Made by a program: the position numbers and the translations under genes
Part shown: in pieces, positions 36,600-47,740 of the stretch
How the letters are laid out: every line of letters begins with the position of its first letter
How positions within the stretch are numbered: the first letter of the stretch is position 1
Notes under the pieces: generated by a model
The model's database searches: none
Seen by the model: the letters and a program-made list of their open reading frames with translations, nothing else
What the model was told of the DNA's origin: nothing
Source: Bactrocera neohumeralis
Taxonomy: Eukaryota > Arthropoda > Insecta > Diptera > Tephritidae
Length of the DNA stretch: 64,000 nucleotides
Direction: 5' to 3'
Assembly (NCBI RefSeq): GCF_024586455.1
Contig: NC_065922.1
Location: forward strand, 31,120,089 to 31,184,088

Positions 36600-37315
36600 C
36601 GATGACGGGGCCAAAAGCTCCGTCAGGATTGGGAACGACCTCTACGAGCCGTTCGATACTCAACGAGGTTTCAAACAAGGCGACTCCCTATCATGCGATT
36701 TCATCAATCTTCTTCTGGAGAAAATAAATCGAACTGCAGATTCGAATATAGAAGGTACAGTCTTCTATAAGAATGTACAGCTGACGGCAAAAGCCTATGA
36801 TATTGATATCATTGGTCATAACAACCGCGCCGTTAGTTCTACTTTCTCTAGTCTGGATAAGAAAGCGAAGCAAATAGGTCTGATAGTGAACGAGGAGTTC
36901 ACAGTAATAACTTCGAAGTCGTAGATAATTTCGTCAATCTTGGAACCAACATTAAAATCTGCAACAACGTCAGCCTCGAAGTCAAACGCAGAATAACTCT
37001 TGCCAACAGTTGCTTCTTCGGACTGAGTATACAATTAAGAAGTAAAGTCCTCTCTCGACGAACAGAAGATTTGATGAGAGATTTGGTGATCTACAATTCA
37101 CTCATTACTCCCGTCCTGTTATGCAAAGGCATGAACGATGACAACATCTGATGAGTCGCCATTACGAGATTTGCGCATTGGCAACACCGCAGTCAATGGA
37201 ACGATGAGGTGTATGAAATATACGACGACATACAAAGATCAGAAATGAATGACAGCGGCTGAATGGTTGAGTCGATTCGTAGATATGGACGAAAATACTA
37301 CAACTATAGAAAAGT
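36600..37315 (+). mobile_element. RTE-like LINE fragment with altered YADD
   Basis: The plus frame reads KSSVRIGNDLYEPFDTQRGF, KQGDSLSCDFINLLLEKINR, then AYDIDIIGHNNRAVSSTFSS and KQIGLIVNEEF, to 36,924. The RT catalytic box normally reads YADDIDIIG in this family (compare LAYADDSGIIG at 62.16 kb). Here it reads KAYDIDIIG, with one catalytic Asp lost. Next come the DNFVNLGTNI and VSLEVKRRITLANSCFFGLS segments (36,920-37,030), then compressed C-terminal text up to MDENTTTIEK. It is cut off at 37,315 where a dispersed repeat starts. The 36,480-36,600 start of the open frame is not clearly LINE. Confidence 0.88.
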
Positions 37316-37530
37316 TGCTATACAAACTGAACGAACACCATCAAGTGCTTGTATGGAAAAATGTTTAAATTAAAGAAGGTGTCTTCAAGAAATTTTGCAG
37401 AGTTTATTACCCATGACATTGCTATATAATAACTATCACCCAAACTGACTTATTAAAATCAGAAAAGATTTTTTTATAAGCTTTTATGTTATAAAAATGC
37501 ACCTGTGAAGGTTATTATAACTTCGAAGTT
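37316..37530 (+). repeat. Dispersed repeat D2, 3' part
   Basis: ATACAAACTGAACGAACACC, AGTGCTTGTATGGAAAAATG and AAATGCACCTGTGAAGG. The same phrases occur in order at 58,980-59,375 (AAACTGAACGATCGGAATC, ATGCACCTGCGAAGGGTATT). Non-coding. Confidence 0.75.
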
Positions 37531-39756
37531 GACGTTTTTTTCTATGTGGATACACTTTGTATAATCAGTGCATTAGATGTTCCGCAAATTAGGTTAGGTT
37601 AGTCTGGTAGACCAATGAGCCACACATAGACCGGACTAAAACTGGTATACTAAATAGAGTTCAGTTAATAGGTCCATGGGGAGTAATCATCCTTTAGGAT
37701 GCCTGCTTGACGCGAATTTCAACAGGATCTTAGGCCTCACTATCGATACCTCTTTCAGTTGTCATACCGTCGGGACCCCAGATGTTTGCAGCGTAATCCT
37801 GCCAATGCGGGACAAGTTCACAATAGATGTTAGATTGTTTCCCTGGTGTCTCGTTTTAGCAAATTATTATTCTCGACATTAAACTACAGACTTTAATCAA
37901 TACGGTATGGTTTTAAAGGCGATTAGTTAATTACAATGTTCGTGTCAATGGACGAAAGGGGCTGGAGAGTAGACACCGAACAAGTCTAAAGTCGTTATGA
38001 TAGGATTCAGAAAATAGCATTTATATGCTTCAAAGTTTCCACTAAATTTCAGATACTTTATTTACTTATATTGTAGAAAATTATATTCTTAAATCTTAAG
38101 GTTCTTATCTGTTCTTAAACGCCAAAAGAACTAAATATACCACAACAACTTGCTGTACAGCCAAAAAAAAATAAAATATACCGATGCAAATTCTTTTCGC
38201 AAATTTACCCCCCAAGTGGCATGCGAACTCGGATTTAAACGAGATCCCAAAAAAACGAAAATAAATAAAACAAAAGACACCAACGAGCTTCGAAGAGTCA
38301 AGTATTTCGCAATCTTACGCATTTGTCGATAAAGATTTTTTGTTTTTGGTTTTTTCGTTGCCAGCTTTAATGAGAAGCAATCAGATTAAGACACGCGAAA
38401 AGTGGAATTATACAAGCCGCATTAACAACAACAGCAATAAAAGCAAATAAGCGAAAGAGAAATATTCGTGCAGTATTCAACAAGAAGGACTGTTATTCAA
38501 ATTGATCGTTGCCGCCGCTGAGGCATAGCGTGCCACAACGCAAGAACACACTGAATCATCCAAGCGGTTTAAGATGAATACCATAACGTTTGTGGCAACG
38601 CGACGAGAATGACGATGGGACAGAAAAAACCAGCGCTGCACAACCACCGGCACAGCATTGTTGCTCAGGCGGATTCTTGATCTTGAAAGAGGCGCAGCCA
38701 TACAAGAGCGACAAGTCGTTGTGGAGGCTTTTGTACATGGCAACGCGAATGCAGCAGATATGGAATGCCGCAGATCGAACAAACAGCATTAAATGCTGAA
38801 GTATATACACATATACACGTGTGTGTGTGTGTAAGAACAAAGCTGAAAATTTATACGAGAAAAAGTCGTAAGCCAAGTCAAGTCTTTGGCTGCTTTGGTC
38901 TTCTTGCGTTGCGGTTAACTCGAGCTTGGTTAGTGACTTGAAGCTGGATGACTTGCGACATCACCGACGACAACAGCAACAACGACACTTCACTTCATGT
39001 GGACATGAATTATGCTGAACGACTATCTACTAGCCGGCAGCAGCAGCAGCATCACAAAAGAAAAAGCTAAAAAGCATAGAAGTTGGAGACAAAAAATTAT
39101 AAAATGTTTAAAAGAAGCGGAGATATACTGCAAAATAGCAGCAGCAGAAGCCGCAACGATGCAAGAGTAGCAAAAGCAGCCAGTCAACTTGAAGCCACAA
39201 AGTGCAAATCGCGGCATGGAAGCTGAAATGGCAGCAATTCTAAAGGTAGACACTCACCAGCCGCCGGTAAATGCTTTTGCAACAATATATGCATAAAAGA
39301 AATGTGTATAAGCGTATATGGACCTTTGCCCATATTCGGAGGGCAATCTGCATTAGGGTAGCTAATTTTTGCAATTAACATATTGGTTATATTAAGAAAG
39401 GCTGTAAGTATTCCTCCTTCATTTCACTTATCCACATGGTAAAAGTTGGTATTTACGTATTCATAAAGAAAAAGGAGCTATCATAAGAAAAATTTGGGAG
39501 GAAATTGTGTATATTATTGTATAAAAGATATCTAGGTATGAGAGCGTCAGACCATACTTTAGAAAGACCGAGAAAACCATAGTTCAGAAGTGAGACAATG
39601 GCTTTATTTAGTCGGGTACTAACTTCAAAAGTACCCACGACCAGTCTTCGGAAACATTTCGGAGAAGCTACCCAAACAAATAAAAAAAAACCAAAGACAA
39701 AAATGATAACAAAAAAGTAAAAGTTTTTGAGTGGTGAAGATTTGAAGATCATTATT
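37531..39756. other. Mostly unique non-coding DNA
   Basis: 37,591 contains AGGTTAGGTTAGTCTGG, a motif I associate with a dispersed fly repeat (low confidence). 38,500-39,200 is less AT-rich, with CAG/CTG and CAGCAGCAGCAGCA runs near 39,036-39,050 and a (GT)7 tract at 38,819-38,832. It may be regulatory or UTR sequence, but I can assign nothing. Frames of up to 106 codons here are low-complexity or unrecognised. Confidence 0.4.
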
Positions 39757-41250
39757 TTTATACTCTTGCAACATGTTGCGTTTTAACTAAAACTAATAGA
39801 TATAGGGATATGTATATACATGTATATACTATGTATATGTTAATGATCAGAATGACGAAAATAGTTGAAATCCGCGTGATTGTCAGCAGTGGCGTAGCTA
39901 CAACTTCGGGCGCTCGGGGCCAAGGATGTTCTGCCGCGCCCCTTTATCTACCTAGCTACAAGTTTCATGAGGTGGTTGGAACAAAAGTGAATTTTTACAA
40001 AATATCTTCGATATTAAGTATATAAAATTTAGGAACTAGAAGCCATGCAAATTCTGAAGTTCCAAAATTCTCACAATTCTGTTTTTGAGGAAATTGATAG
40101 TAAATTTACAAGACATCTTATTAAAAACCATAGAAAAAACCCATTTTCGCCCTATATCTTGTACACTTTTGACACAATTTGCAGGAATTTTTGCCCGAAT
40201 TGGAGTTTTTAAATACCATTTTGCCGCCCCCCAAGATGTTGCGCCCGGGCGACGGCCCCCTTCGCCCCCCCCCTAGCTACGCCACTGATTGTCAGTCTGT
40301 CCGTCCGTTCTTGCATGCTGTAACTTGAATAAAAATTGAGATATCTTGGTGAAACTTGGTATGCGTTTTCCTTGGCGAAAAAGTACGAGTTCGTAGAGGC
40401 CATTAACCGAAAACCTATAAAGTGCCATAACTAAGCTCTAAATCAAGGTATAAAACATTCTGGGCAAACAAATTTGAAAAAGTGGGCTTGGCTCCGCTCT
40501 CTATTAAGATTAATGTACATATCTTAACCTCTTAAGCCCTTGAGCTACAACAACCAAATTCGCCTATCGCAAATATTGTGACAACTCCTATTGACAGTGT
40601 GAAAATGGATGAAATCGGAAGATACAAGATCAATAACCAAATACGCCAGAGACATTAAATTTTAACACTGGAGTGTTATGAGAGGACTTTATACGAGCCG
40701 GTGTCAAAATCGGACCATGGACATGGCACCGACCACTTTTAGATAAGTCGCATACATATGTATATCAGGACCCGCTCTACCGTATCCAACCAAATTTGGT
40801 ATATGGCAATCCTATGACATTCTTATTATTACATTCTCTGATATTCTTTTGTTACAGCTAGAAAATGGACGAAATCGGACTACAGTCGCGCTTACTTTCC
40901 ATATAACACAATTCTAAATTACATTTGATTCTTCCCATTCTAGTGTACAAATCAAGAAGCAACTAATATAACGGGATACAACTTTGAACGAAAATGCCTT
41001 TGGAGTATGCCACCTTTGATAAAAATCGTCCAAATCCAACAAAAACTGTTCAAGCCCCTAGGTACTGAATATGTGGACCCAGTGTTTCAAATTTATAATT
41101 GAGATTCAGAGAGAATCCTTTCCTCATAGTAGTTTGTCTGTGTGCTATAAATCGGTTGAATCGGGCCAAAGATTCCCTTAGCCCTTATATGTATACCTAC
41201 TTGTAATATAAAGATTTTTGAACGCTATCAGGCGAATGGAAGATTTTAGA
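39757..41250 (+). repeat. Dispersed repeat D1, long copy interrupted by a hAT-like MITE
   Basis: Starts with TTTTTATACTCTTGCAACATG. After the MITE it runs through GTCTGTCCGTCCGTTC, TTGAATAAAAATTGAGATATC and the phrases at 40,930-41,090 that are the reverse complement of 18,790-18,945. Non-coding. It is the longest D1 copy here. Confidence 0.8.
39887..40287. mobile_element. hAT-like (8-bp TSD) MITE, 401 bp
   Basis: The left end is CAGTGGCGTAGCTA and the right end TAGCTACGCCACTG, a perfect 14-bp inverted repeat; matching G/C-rich material continues inside. ATTGTCAG directly precedes (39,879-39,886) and directly follows (40,288-40,295) the element, a perfect 8-bp target duplication. The interior (poly-C and AT-rich) has no open frame of note. 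An 8-bp duplication with CAG..CTG ends fits hAT, although P-type elements also make 8-bp duplications. The host sequence is dispersed repeat D1. Confidence 0.93.
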
Positions 41251-42983
41251 CTTCTGAAGAACTTTATGAAGCATTTTCTGAAATTCCATTCGAAAGGCTT
41301 CGTTTTCATTACCGTTCTTCGTCACAAATCGACTTCAAAATGGGTCAAAAAATCGTCAGTACCGATATGTGATTCTTCATGAAACATTAGTAATCTATTT
41401 TTCTTTTTTCATAATGCCGTAACCCTTTTATTACTTTCATCACAAATTGATACTGGGCTCAGAATGGATGCCAGAAATAAAAACAATACTTTCACTCTAT
41501 CTTTTTTTTATCTTATTTGTGAATAAATATGCCAAACTTTTTAACTTACGAACATTAGACTTAGTGGGTCCGAAATCAGAAACAGAAGCCATGTTTAATT
41601 TTCGAAAATATGGAGAGTGGCGTATAAAACCAACAACTGCCAAAGTTATAAGATTTTAAACAGAGAGTGATAACACAGATTTTTAGAGGAGATACCTACA
41701 TATAATACTGAGTGCAGTCGAATAACTTTTTTTGTTGCATTTCCATGTACATTTTTAACAAGTTAATAGAGATCAACAATGTGTCTACAGCAATTTTATG
41801 CACCCTAATGAATGTACTAGTATGTAAATTAGGTATTGTAAATAAAGGAAAATATTGTGCCAAAAAGTTGCCTTCCAAATTTATTATTGCTACACGCATT
41901 ACAGTGTTAAAATAGTTTTTGACTTAAACTTTCATGCCTAACTTAGCGGTGAATTGCTTGTGTGATATTGCATAAGATGTTTAAAAAATTGGTCCGTCTG
42001 TATATGTTTTACAATATTGGCCTTTAGCTTTCATTTGCACTTCTTCAATTTTTGGGTAACTTATCGGCGGCTTTTGACTTTGCAATTTTACTCGCTCACT
42101 CTTAATTTAAATTAGTTAATGGTGTATTTGCAAACTGCTGCGTACATATGTAAACTAATTGATGTTGCAAGTAACAAAAGAGAGGCAATTCGCAACACAG
42201 AAACATTCGTTTGTGCATGAGTAGCAAGGAGCCGCTTAGAGCTTAACTGATGTGGCATCCTAAATTGCAGATGTGAGATATAGAACTCGGACATAAATAT
42301 GTTTTTTAAAGGACCAAACGAGGCCATTCAAATGATATTATATTCGTAACTTAATTGTATCGATTGCACTTAAATTAAAAAAAAAAAATTGAATGTCCTC
42401 AACAATGAGTGTGTCTTTTTTTGGAAATGTGTCATATCACTATTATTGGAAAATTAAAAAAAAAAGAAAAAATTGAGAGACACAAAGCATTCAATGAAGG
42501 TTGCGAAGTCATGAAGTGGTGTTCTAAAAATGAGATGAAACCGAAAAATCCAAATCTACTCATAGACTATTGAAGAAGTCTTTGAAAATAGTAAAAAAAA
42601 AATAAAATAAATGAATAACAGATCGAAACTCATTGGATCGCCTATTCGCGAACTGAAGTCGTGAAGAAGAGAGTGGTTCATTTTTTAAGTATTAAAAACG
42701 GCTTATCTCGATTTTATGCAAAACTACGAGTCCTATAAAAAAAAGTTGTATAACAAAGTTGTAGGTAATGAAAAGATCTACATTTACAGATCTGGTCTAT
42801 GAAGGCAAAAAAGGCCATTTCACCCGTGGCTTATAGCAAGTGTATGGAAGACTGACTTAAGCATTGGCATGCTAATATTGGTACAGGGGCTAATTTGGGT
42901 GTGAAAATGCAGTTTTTTTTTGTCAGTCCGGGTCAAATTTGATCAGATTGTAATCGTATGTATGAATTACGCATTTAGTTCGC
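41251..42983. other. Non-coding AT-rich DNA
   Basis: No gene recognised. Poly-A/T tracts near 42,376 and 42,460. Confidence 0.45.
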
Positions 42984-42987
42984 TTAA

Positions 42988-43695
42988 GGGGTTAGGGGTA
43001 GTTAGAATTTTCAAAAAATTATTTTTTTTTTTTTTTTTTGCATTTTCGTTAAGTGTAATATCTTAAAAATATTCTCTGAAAATTTCTCTGATCTGATAAT
43101 TAGTTTTTGAGTTATTCGACAAATAACAAAGCGAGCTCGGGCTCTTCAAAGCGCTAGTGTGAAACTTTAAACGCGTTTTTTTCAAAACTATGTTTTTTGA
43201 ATCGGTGACAACTGTAACTCGAAAACAGCTCAGTAGATTTTAATGAAATTTATACTGCTTTTAGAATACATAATAATCTCGGGCCTGATCGAAGGATTTT
43301 AGTTGTTGCGAAAATTTCGATTTATTAAGACCAATTAACTCTTGATTTTTTCGCAAAAATTTAGAAAAAAATTTTCTGAGGCCGCCATTTTGTTAATTTT
43401 TGAAAAAAAGGAAAATCCTTCAATCAGGCCCGAGCTTATCTATTTATAAAACTAATTTTTTTTGTCCGATTGATTTTAGATGAATCTCCAAGGACTTGTG
43501 GTTGTCACCGCAAATATCTTTTCTTGGAACAGGGTCAACACAAACAAATATAACTTTGGAAATAAAATTTTTTTTTTGAAATTTTCGTGGCTTCAAGTAC
43601 TGCCATACTACTTTTGTAAAACAACACGATTTAATAGCAAAAAAAAAAATTCGGAAAAGTCTCATTTTTTCGTGCCTCTGACTACCCCTAATCCC
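42988..43695. mobile_element. TTAA-flanked MITE, ~708 bp
   Basis: TTAA (42,984-42,987), then GGGGTTAGGGGTAGTTAGA. The right end reads TCTGACTACCCCTAATCCC, then TTAA (43,696-43,699). The termini agree inverted at 17 of 19 positions. The TTAA duplication suggests piggyBac-type mobilisation. Inside lie a 20-base T run and the phrase AAACGCGTTTTTTTCAAAAC, which resembles 32,295-32,330. The short frames inside (73 and 82 codons on opposite strands) are overlapping and unrecognised. Confidence 0.82.
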
Positions 43696-43699
43696 TTAA

Positions 43700-45192
43700 A
43701 GAAAAGAAAAATTTTTCAAATTTATTAACATAACTTAGTAATATATCAACGTGCACTTAAAGCAGCGTTTAATATAATTTCAGTTTTTATTAAAAAATAT
43801 CAGATAAATGCAAAAGAAGAAATGTCAAAGGAATAAATGAAGGAGCACATCACTATGTGTCGTAACCAAAGTGATACTCCAAAAGAATGTAATGTCTTTT
43901 ATACTGCCAGACTTCTTGAGATCCAATGGGTATGCTTAATTTCAGCTCACTTAATTTTCAAAAAGGTATTGTCTCTATTTTGCTCACAGTCTCAGCAGAC
44001 TTACGCCACTGCGTGCTGGAAATTTCCTAGCTCGAATAGGGCATTTTAAATTCCGTCAAAACTTGGATTCCATTTAATTGCATTTCTTGGCTTTGTAAAG
44101 TTCAGCAATGCTTTCATGCCGACATTAGTTCGAGTGTCGTTATTGTACATTGTATTTGGCAATAAAAGCGGCGTTTACGAATTTGCATTTTTTCGCATTG
44201 CAATGCTAGTGCAGCAGCTTTCACCACTAAACCACTCAAACAAGCCGAAGACAACATTTACACTCCATCAGTAAATACGTAAATCGGCTATGTACCTAAG
44301 CACTAATTGAAAAGCACATGCGCACCGACAATTGCAGCAAGCAATTGCCAAAGTGCTAACTGCCTCAAACGCCGGTTAATTGTGCAAATGCAATTGCACA
44401 TCTCTTCGTGCAGCATTTGTATGCTAATAGCAGATACACGTTTAGTAAATGTGAAAGAAGTGGAGACAAAGCGCCTAAACATTTGCCGACGAGTTACAAC
44501 TTTTGTCCCAAACAAATAAGAAGCAGCGGTGCTTAGCTCGGCACAATGACGAACAAACTTGCAGCGAATTGTTAGCACTTTACAACACCTGTACTGAACA
44601 AATTTGTACAAAAATCGAAATGAACAACAAAAAAGTACGATTTTACAAAACTTAAATAAGCAAAGCCGATAACAAAAAGCTGCTAATGAGGCAATTAAAC
44701 GCCTTCGACATACAACTATACAACTGCGGTACGCATATGAGCCAATACAAAGCGGTGTTTATTCAACTTGTTAACTGAATATCATATGCTGACATATTTA
44801 CATACAAGCATTGTGGCACCTGCATTCATAAATATACAGATATACAAATATTAAAGCGCTAATGCCGATATTAATCGAAATCAATTTTAATATTTGTATT
44901 CGATTTTTTAATCTCTACGCATTTGCATACAGACACACGCACACATATATAGAAATATGAAAAAAGGTAGATTACCATCGAAGTTTGCCGTTAATTTATT
45001 TACCTGCATTTGCATATGAATGCAAAGACCAACAGTTTATTTATTGTTGTTTTCTTTTCGAAAAAACTGGGCATTCAACTTGTTCCTTTTTATGTGGCAC
45101 AAAAGCTGCTTTTAATTAATGGTCGTATGCAAATGGCTCAAGCATAAAATTCGAGGGATTTAGCTGACCTGTTTCGAAATGAATCGAAATAC
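43700..45192. other. Non-coding DNA
   Basis: No gene recognised. 44,300-44,620 is somewhat less AT-rich, with frames on both strands that look like chance. Confidence 0.45.
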
Positions 45193-46088
45193 TAGGTGCG
45201 TTCCAAAGTAAACAGAAAACTAGCGCCCCTGGTGGCGCCATCTATATGTCGACTGGTGCGTTAGAATCTGCTATCCTTATCGATTGTCCAGTGAGAATTT
45301 CATGATACTTCATAGATTGGAAGTGAAGTTATTGCGTTTTAAGTGTCAGTATGTTTGTGTTATCGGTGCGAAAATGAGCTTCGAACAAAGAGCCAACATT
45401 AAATTTTGTTTTAAAATTGGTAAAACTTTTACCGAAACGTTTCAATTGATGAAACAAGTTTATGGCGATGATTGCCTATCCCGTAGCAGAGTGCACGAGT
45501 GCTTTCAACGTTTTCAAAGTGGTCAAGAGGACATAAATGACGATCAACATGTGGGCCAATCAAAATCCGTGATCACCGGAAATTCCATCAAAACTGTGCG
45601 TGATTTCATCAAAAATCAGACGAAATCATCATTGAAATTCATGGAAATGGAATTGAGCATCTCCAAAACATCGATTTATCGCATTTTGACCGAACATTTG
45701 GGCTTACGAAAGGTGTGTGCACGGTTTGTTCCGTACTTGACTGACGACCAAAAAGTGCTCAGAATCCGTCTCATTCAATTCGACGCTTGTGACCGATTAT
45801 TTGACCAAAAATCATATTTAACCATTGACCACTCCCCGTATTCAAAAGTGCGTTTGCCCATGAAAGGAAAGCCTTATGAAGACGTAGAGGTCATTCAAAA
45901 GGCTTGCACTGGCATACTGATGACCATACCGGCCAACGAGCTAAAACACTCGTTCGACATGCTTTTGGATCGTGCAGAAAGCTGTATTGAAGCAGAGGGA
46001 GACTATTTTGAATAAAATAAACTGATTTTGCCGAAAAAACCATTTGTTCTGTTTTTTTTTAAATCCTGTTTTCTTTGGAACGCACCTT
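45193..46088 (+). mobile_element. Mariner with intact ends, catalytic core deleted
   Basis: The left end AGGTGCGTTCCAAAGTAAAC (about 45,195) is matched by the reverse complement of the right end, AAGGTGCGTTCCAAAGAAAAC (about 46,088). The element is ~0.9 kb against ~1.3 kb for a normal mariner. It carries one open frame (see CDS). It is distinct from the other mariner lineages in the window by both TIR and protein. Confidence 0.88.
45374..46015 (+). CDS. Mariner transposase deletion derivative, 213 aa, open frame
   Basis: The start at 45,374 gives MSFEQRANIKFCFKIGKTFT, the usual N-terminus of SETMAR-type mariner transposases. An in-frame ATG at 45,284 would add 30 residues with no family match. 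Residues 1-60 (EQRANIKF to SRSRVHECFQRFQSGQED) form the first HTH. About 95-125 (SSLKFMEMELSISKTSIYRI) form the second, followed by LTEHLGLRKVCARFVPYLTD. At about residue 145 the protein jumps to the far C-terminus: YLTIDHSPYSKVRLPMKGKPYEDVEVIQKACTGI to ESCIEAEGDYFE. The first and second catalytic aspartate blocks, and the PDLAPxD block normally after SPYS, are missing, yet the frame stays open to the native stop. It would bind DNA but not cut. Expression is unknown. Confidence 0.82.
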   Translation: MSFEQRANIKFCFKIGKTFTETFQLMKQVYGDDCLSRSRVHECFQRFQSGQEDINDDQHVGQSKSVITGNSIKTVRDFIKNQTKSSLKFMEMELSISKTSIYRILTEHLGLRKVCARFVPYLTDDQKVLRIRLIQFDACDRLFDQKSYLTIDHSPYSKVRLPMKGKPYEDVEVIQKACTGILMTIPANELKHSFDMLLDRAESCIEAEGDYFE

Positions 46089-46382
46089 GTAAAAGCCGAA
46101 AACTGTTTCTTTGCATGCAAATATGTTTTTTGAAGTGCAAAAGTACTGTTAGTACACAGCATCGATTAGTTCGAGCAGATATTTGCTTTAAAATGTGAAC
46201 TAGCTTTGAAGTACGTGGATAGTACGTGATAAATAAGAGACTTCACCAGACAAAAGTGTTGCAATATGTTATACTTCTAGAATTTATTTTTAATCACCCT
46301 ATATTTTTTTGAAATATGATAATGTTACTCATGATCCACAAAATAATTAAATCTCTGAACTACGTAGGTTGCCTCTTATATA

Positions 46383-47005
46383 TCGGGTGATTTTTTAAGA
46401 GCTTGATAACTTTTTTTGACAAAAAAAACGCAAAAATATTCATCGCGAAAATCTAATCGGTTATTTATTTGAAACTTAGATTGGTTCATTCATTTTTTTT
46501 GAAGATCAATTTCATTTAAATGTTGACTCAAAATGTGTTTTCAACAAGATGGCGCTACATGATACACAGATCGCATGATTCTATGGCCATTTTGAGGGAA
46601 AACTTCGAGAACAATTCATCTCAAGAAAATGGACCCGTAAGTTGGCAGTATACAACAATGTGTTGGCCATCATGCGATTTAACGCCTTTAGACTATTTTT
46701 TGTGGGGCTACGTCAAGTCTAAAGTCTACAGAAATAAGCCAGCAACCATTCCAGCTTTGGAAGACAACATTTCCGAAGAAATTCGGGCTATTCCGGCCGA
46801 AATGCTCGAAAAAGTTGCCCAAAATTGGACTTTCCGAATGGACCACCTAAGACGCAGCCGCGGTCAACATTTAAATGAAATTATCTTCAAAAAGTAAATG
46901 TCATGAACCAATCTAACGTTTCAAATAAAGAACCGATGAGATTTTGCAAATTATATGCGTTTTTTTTTAAAAAAAAATTATCAAACTCTTAAAAAAATCA
47001 CCCGA
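46383..47005 (+). mobile_element. maT-type mariner, internally deleted, 623 bp, ~140-bp TIRs
   Basis: The ends TCGGGTGATTTTTTAAGAG and CTCTTAAAAAAATCACCCGA are flanked by TA. The left 46,383-46,524 and right ~46,866-47,005 are inverted copies of each other over ~140 bp (shared TTATTTGAAAC, TTAGATTGGTTCAT, TTTCATTTAAATGTTGAC). The middle is the 3' third of the transposase. A CAAGATGGCGCTACATG stretch (second catalytic D region) is out of frame with the 125-codon frame 46,520-46,897, which includes PSCDLTPLDYFLWGYVKSKV and ends RGQHLNEIIFKK. It is the same family as the 24.24-kb element. The 5' two thirds are deleted. Confidence 0.93.
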
Positions 47006-47007
47006 TA

Positions 47008-47740
47008 CATTATTACGGGATTTTGCAACACTAGTGTCGCACTCTGAAAATTCACAATTTTATCGTAAAGTTTGACATTTTTGATGGTATGCATACTCAT
47101 AACCTTTTGACATATGAGCGCTATTTTTGTTGTTCACAGTAACTTAAAATATTCTTCGCGACCAAAAAATTTAATTAAATCGTGATTATTTTTAAAAACG
47201 TTCGTCGAGGATTAACTCATGAAGAGTGCATAGATGATCTCAATTCAGTTTTTGACGATGAATCTTCATCAAGAACCAGTGCTTATCGATGCTTATCACT
47301 CCTAGATGATTTTGGGAAGGTCGTTCCAAAATCAGGTGTTGTTCTGAAAACTATTCATGCAGTGCATATGTAAACTGATATAGCAAGATCGTCATGTGAC
47401 CTATCCTGAGATTGAGACAACAAGTGGTATTGGTGGAACTAAAAACGATAACGGTACTTCAAAACACAACGGAACAATGCATAATAACAAATTCTGAGCA
47501 GTATACAACAATTTGTTCGCCAGTTGTCTTTCAAGAAATCAAGGAAAACCAACCTCCGAAAAGGGATCACTTTTCATCACGACAGTGCAAACTCTCACAT
47601 ATCGACTGAAACAATATTTCTAAGCACTTAAAAAATCGATTTCCGTGAAGTCCTGAGTTGGCACCAAATTACTATTTTTCCGTTCGTAAAAAAAACTAAG
47701 TGGTCAAAGGTTTTCGAAATATATATACATGATCAGCTGA
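47008..47740 (+). mobile_element. Decayed mariner of a third lineage
   Basis: Starts right after the TA of the preceding element. The plus frame reads IFKNVRRGLTHEECIDDLNS and VFDDESSSRTSAYRCL (47,185-47,300), an N-terminal HTH of the FRRGLSQQECIDRL type. After large deletions the sequence gives TICSPVVFQEIKENQPPKRD (47,510-47,565), then the second catalytic block in a shifted form (FHHDSANSHIST-like, near 47,570-47,600), then FPFVKKTKWSKVF near 47,680. It is non-functional. The ends are not defined. Confidence 0.75.
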
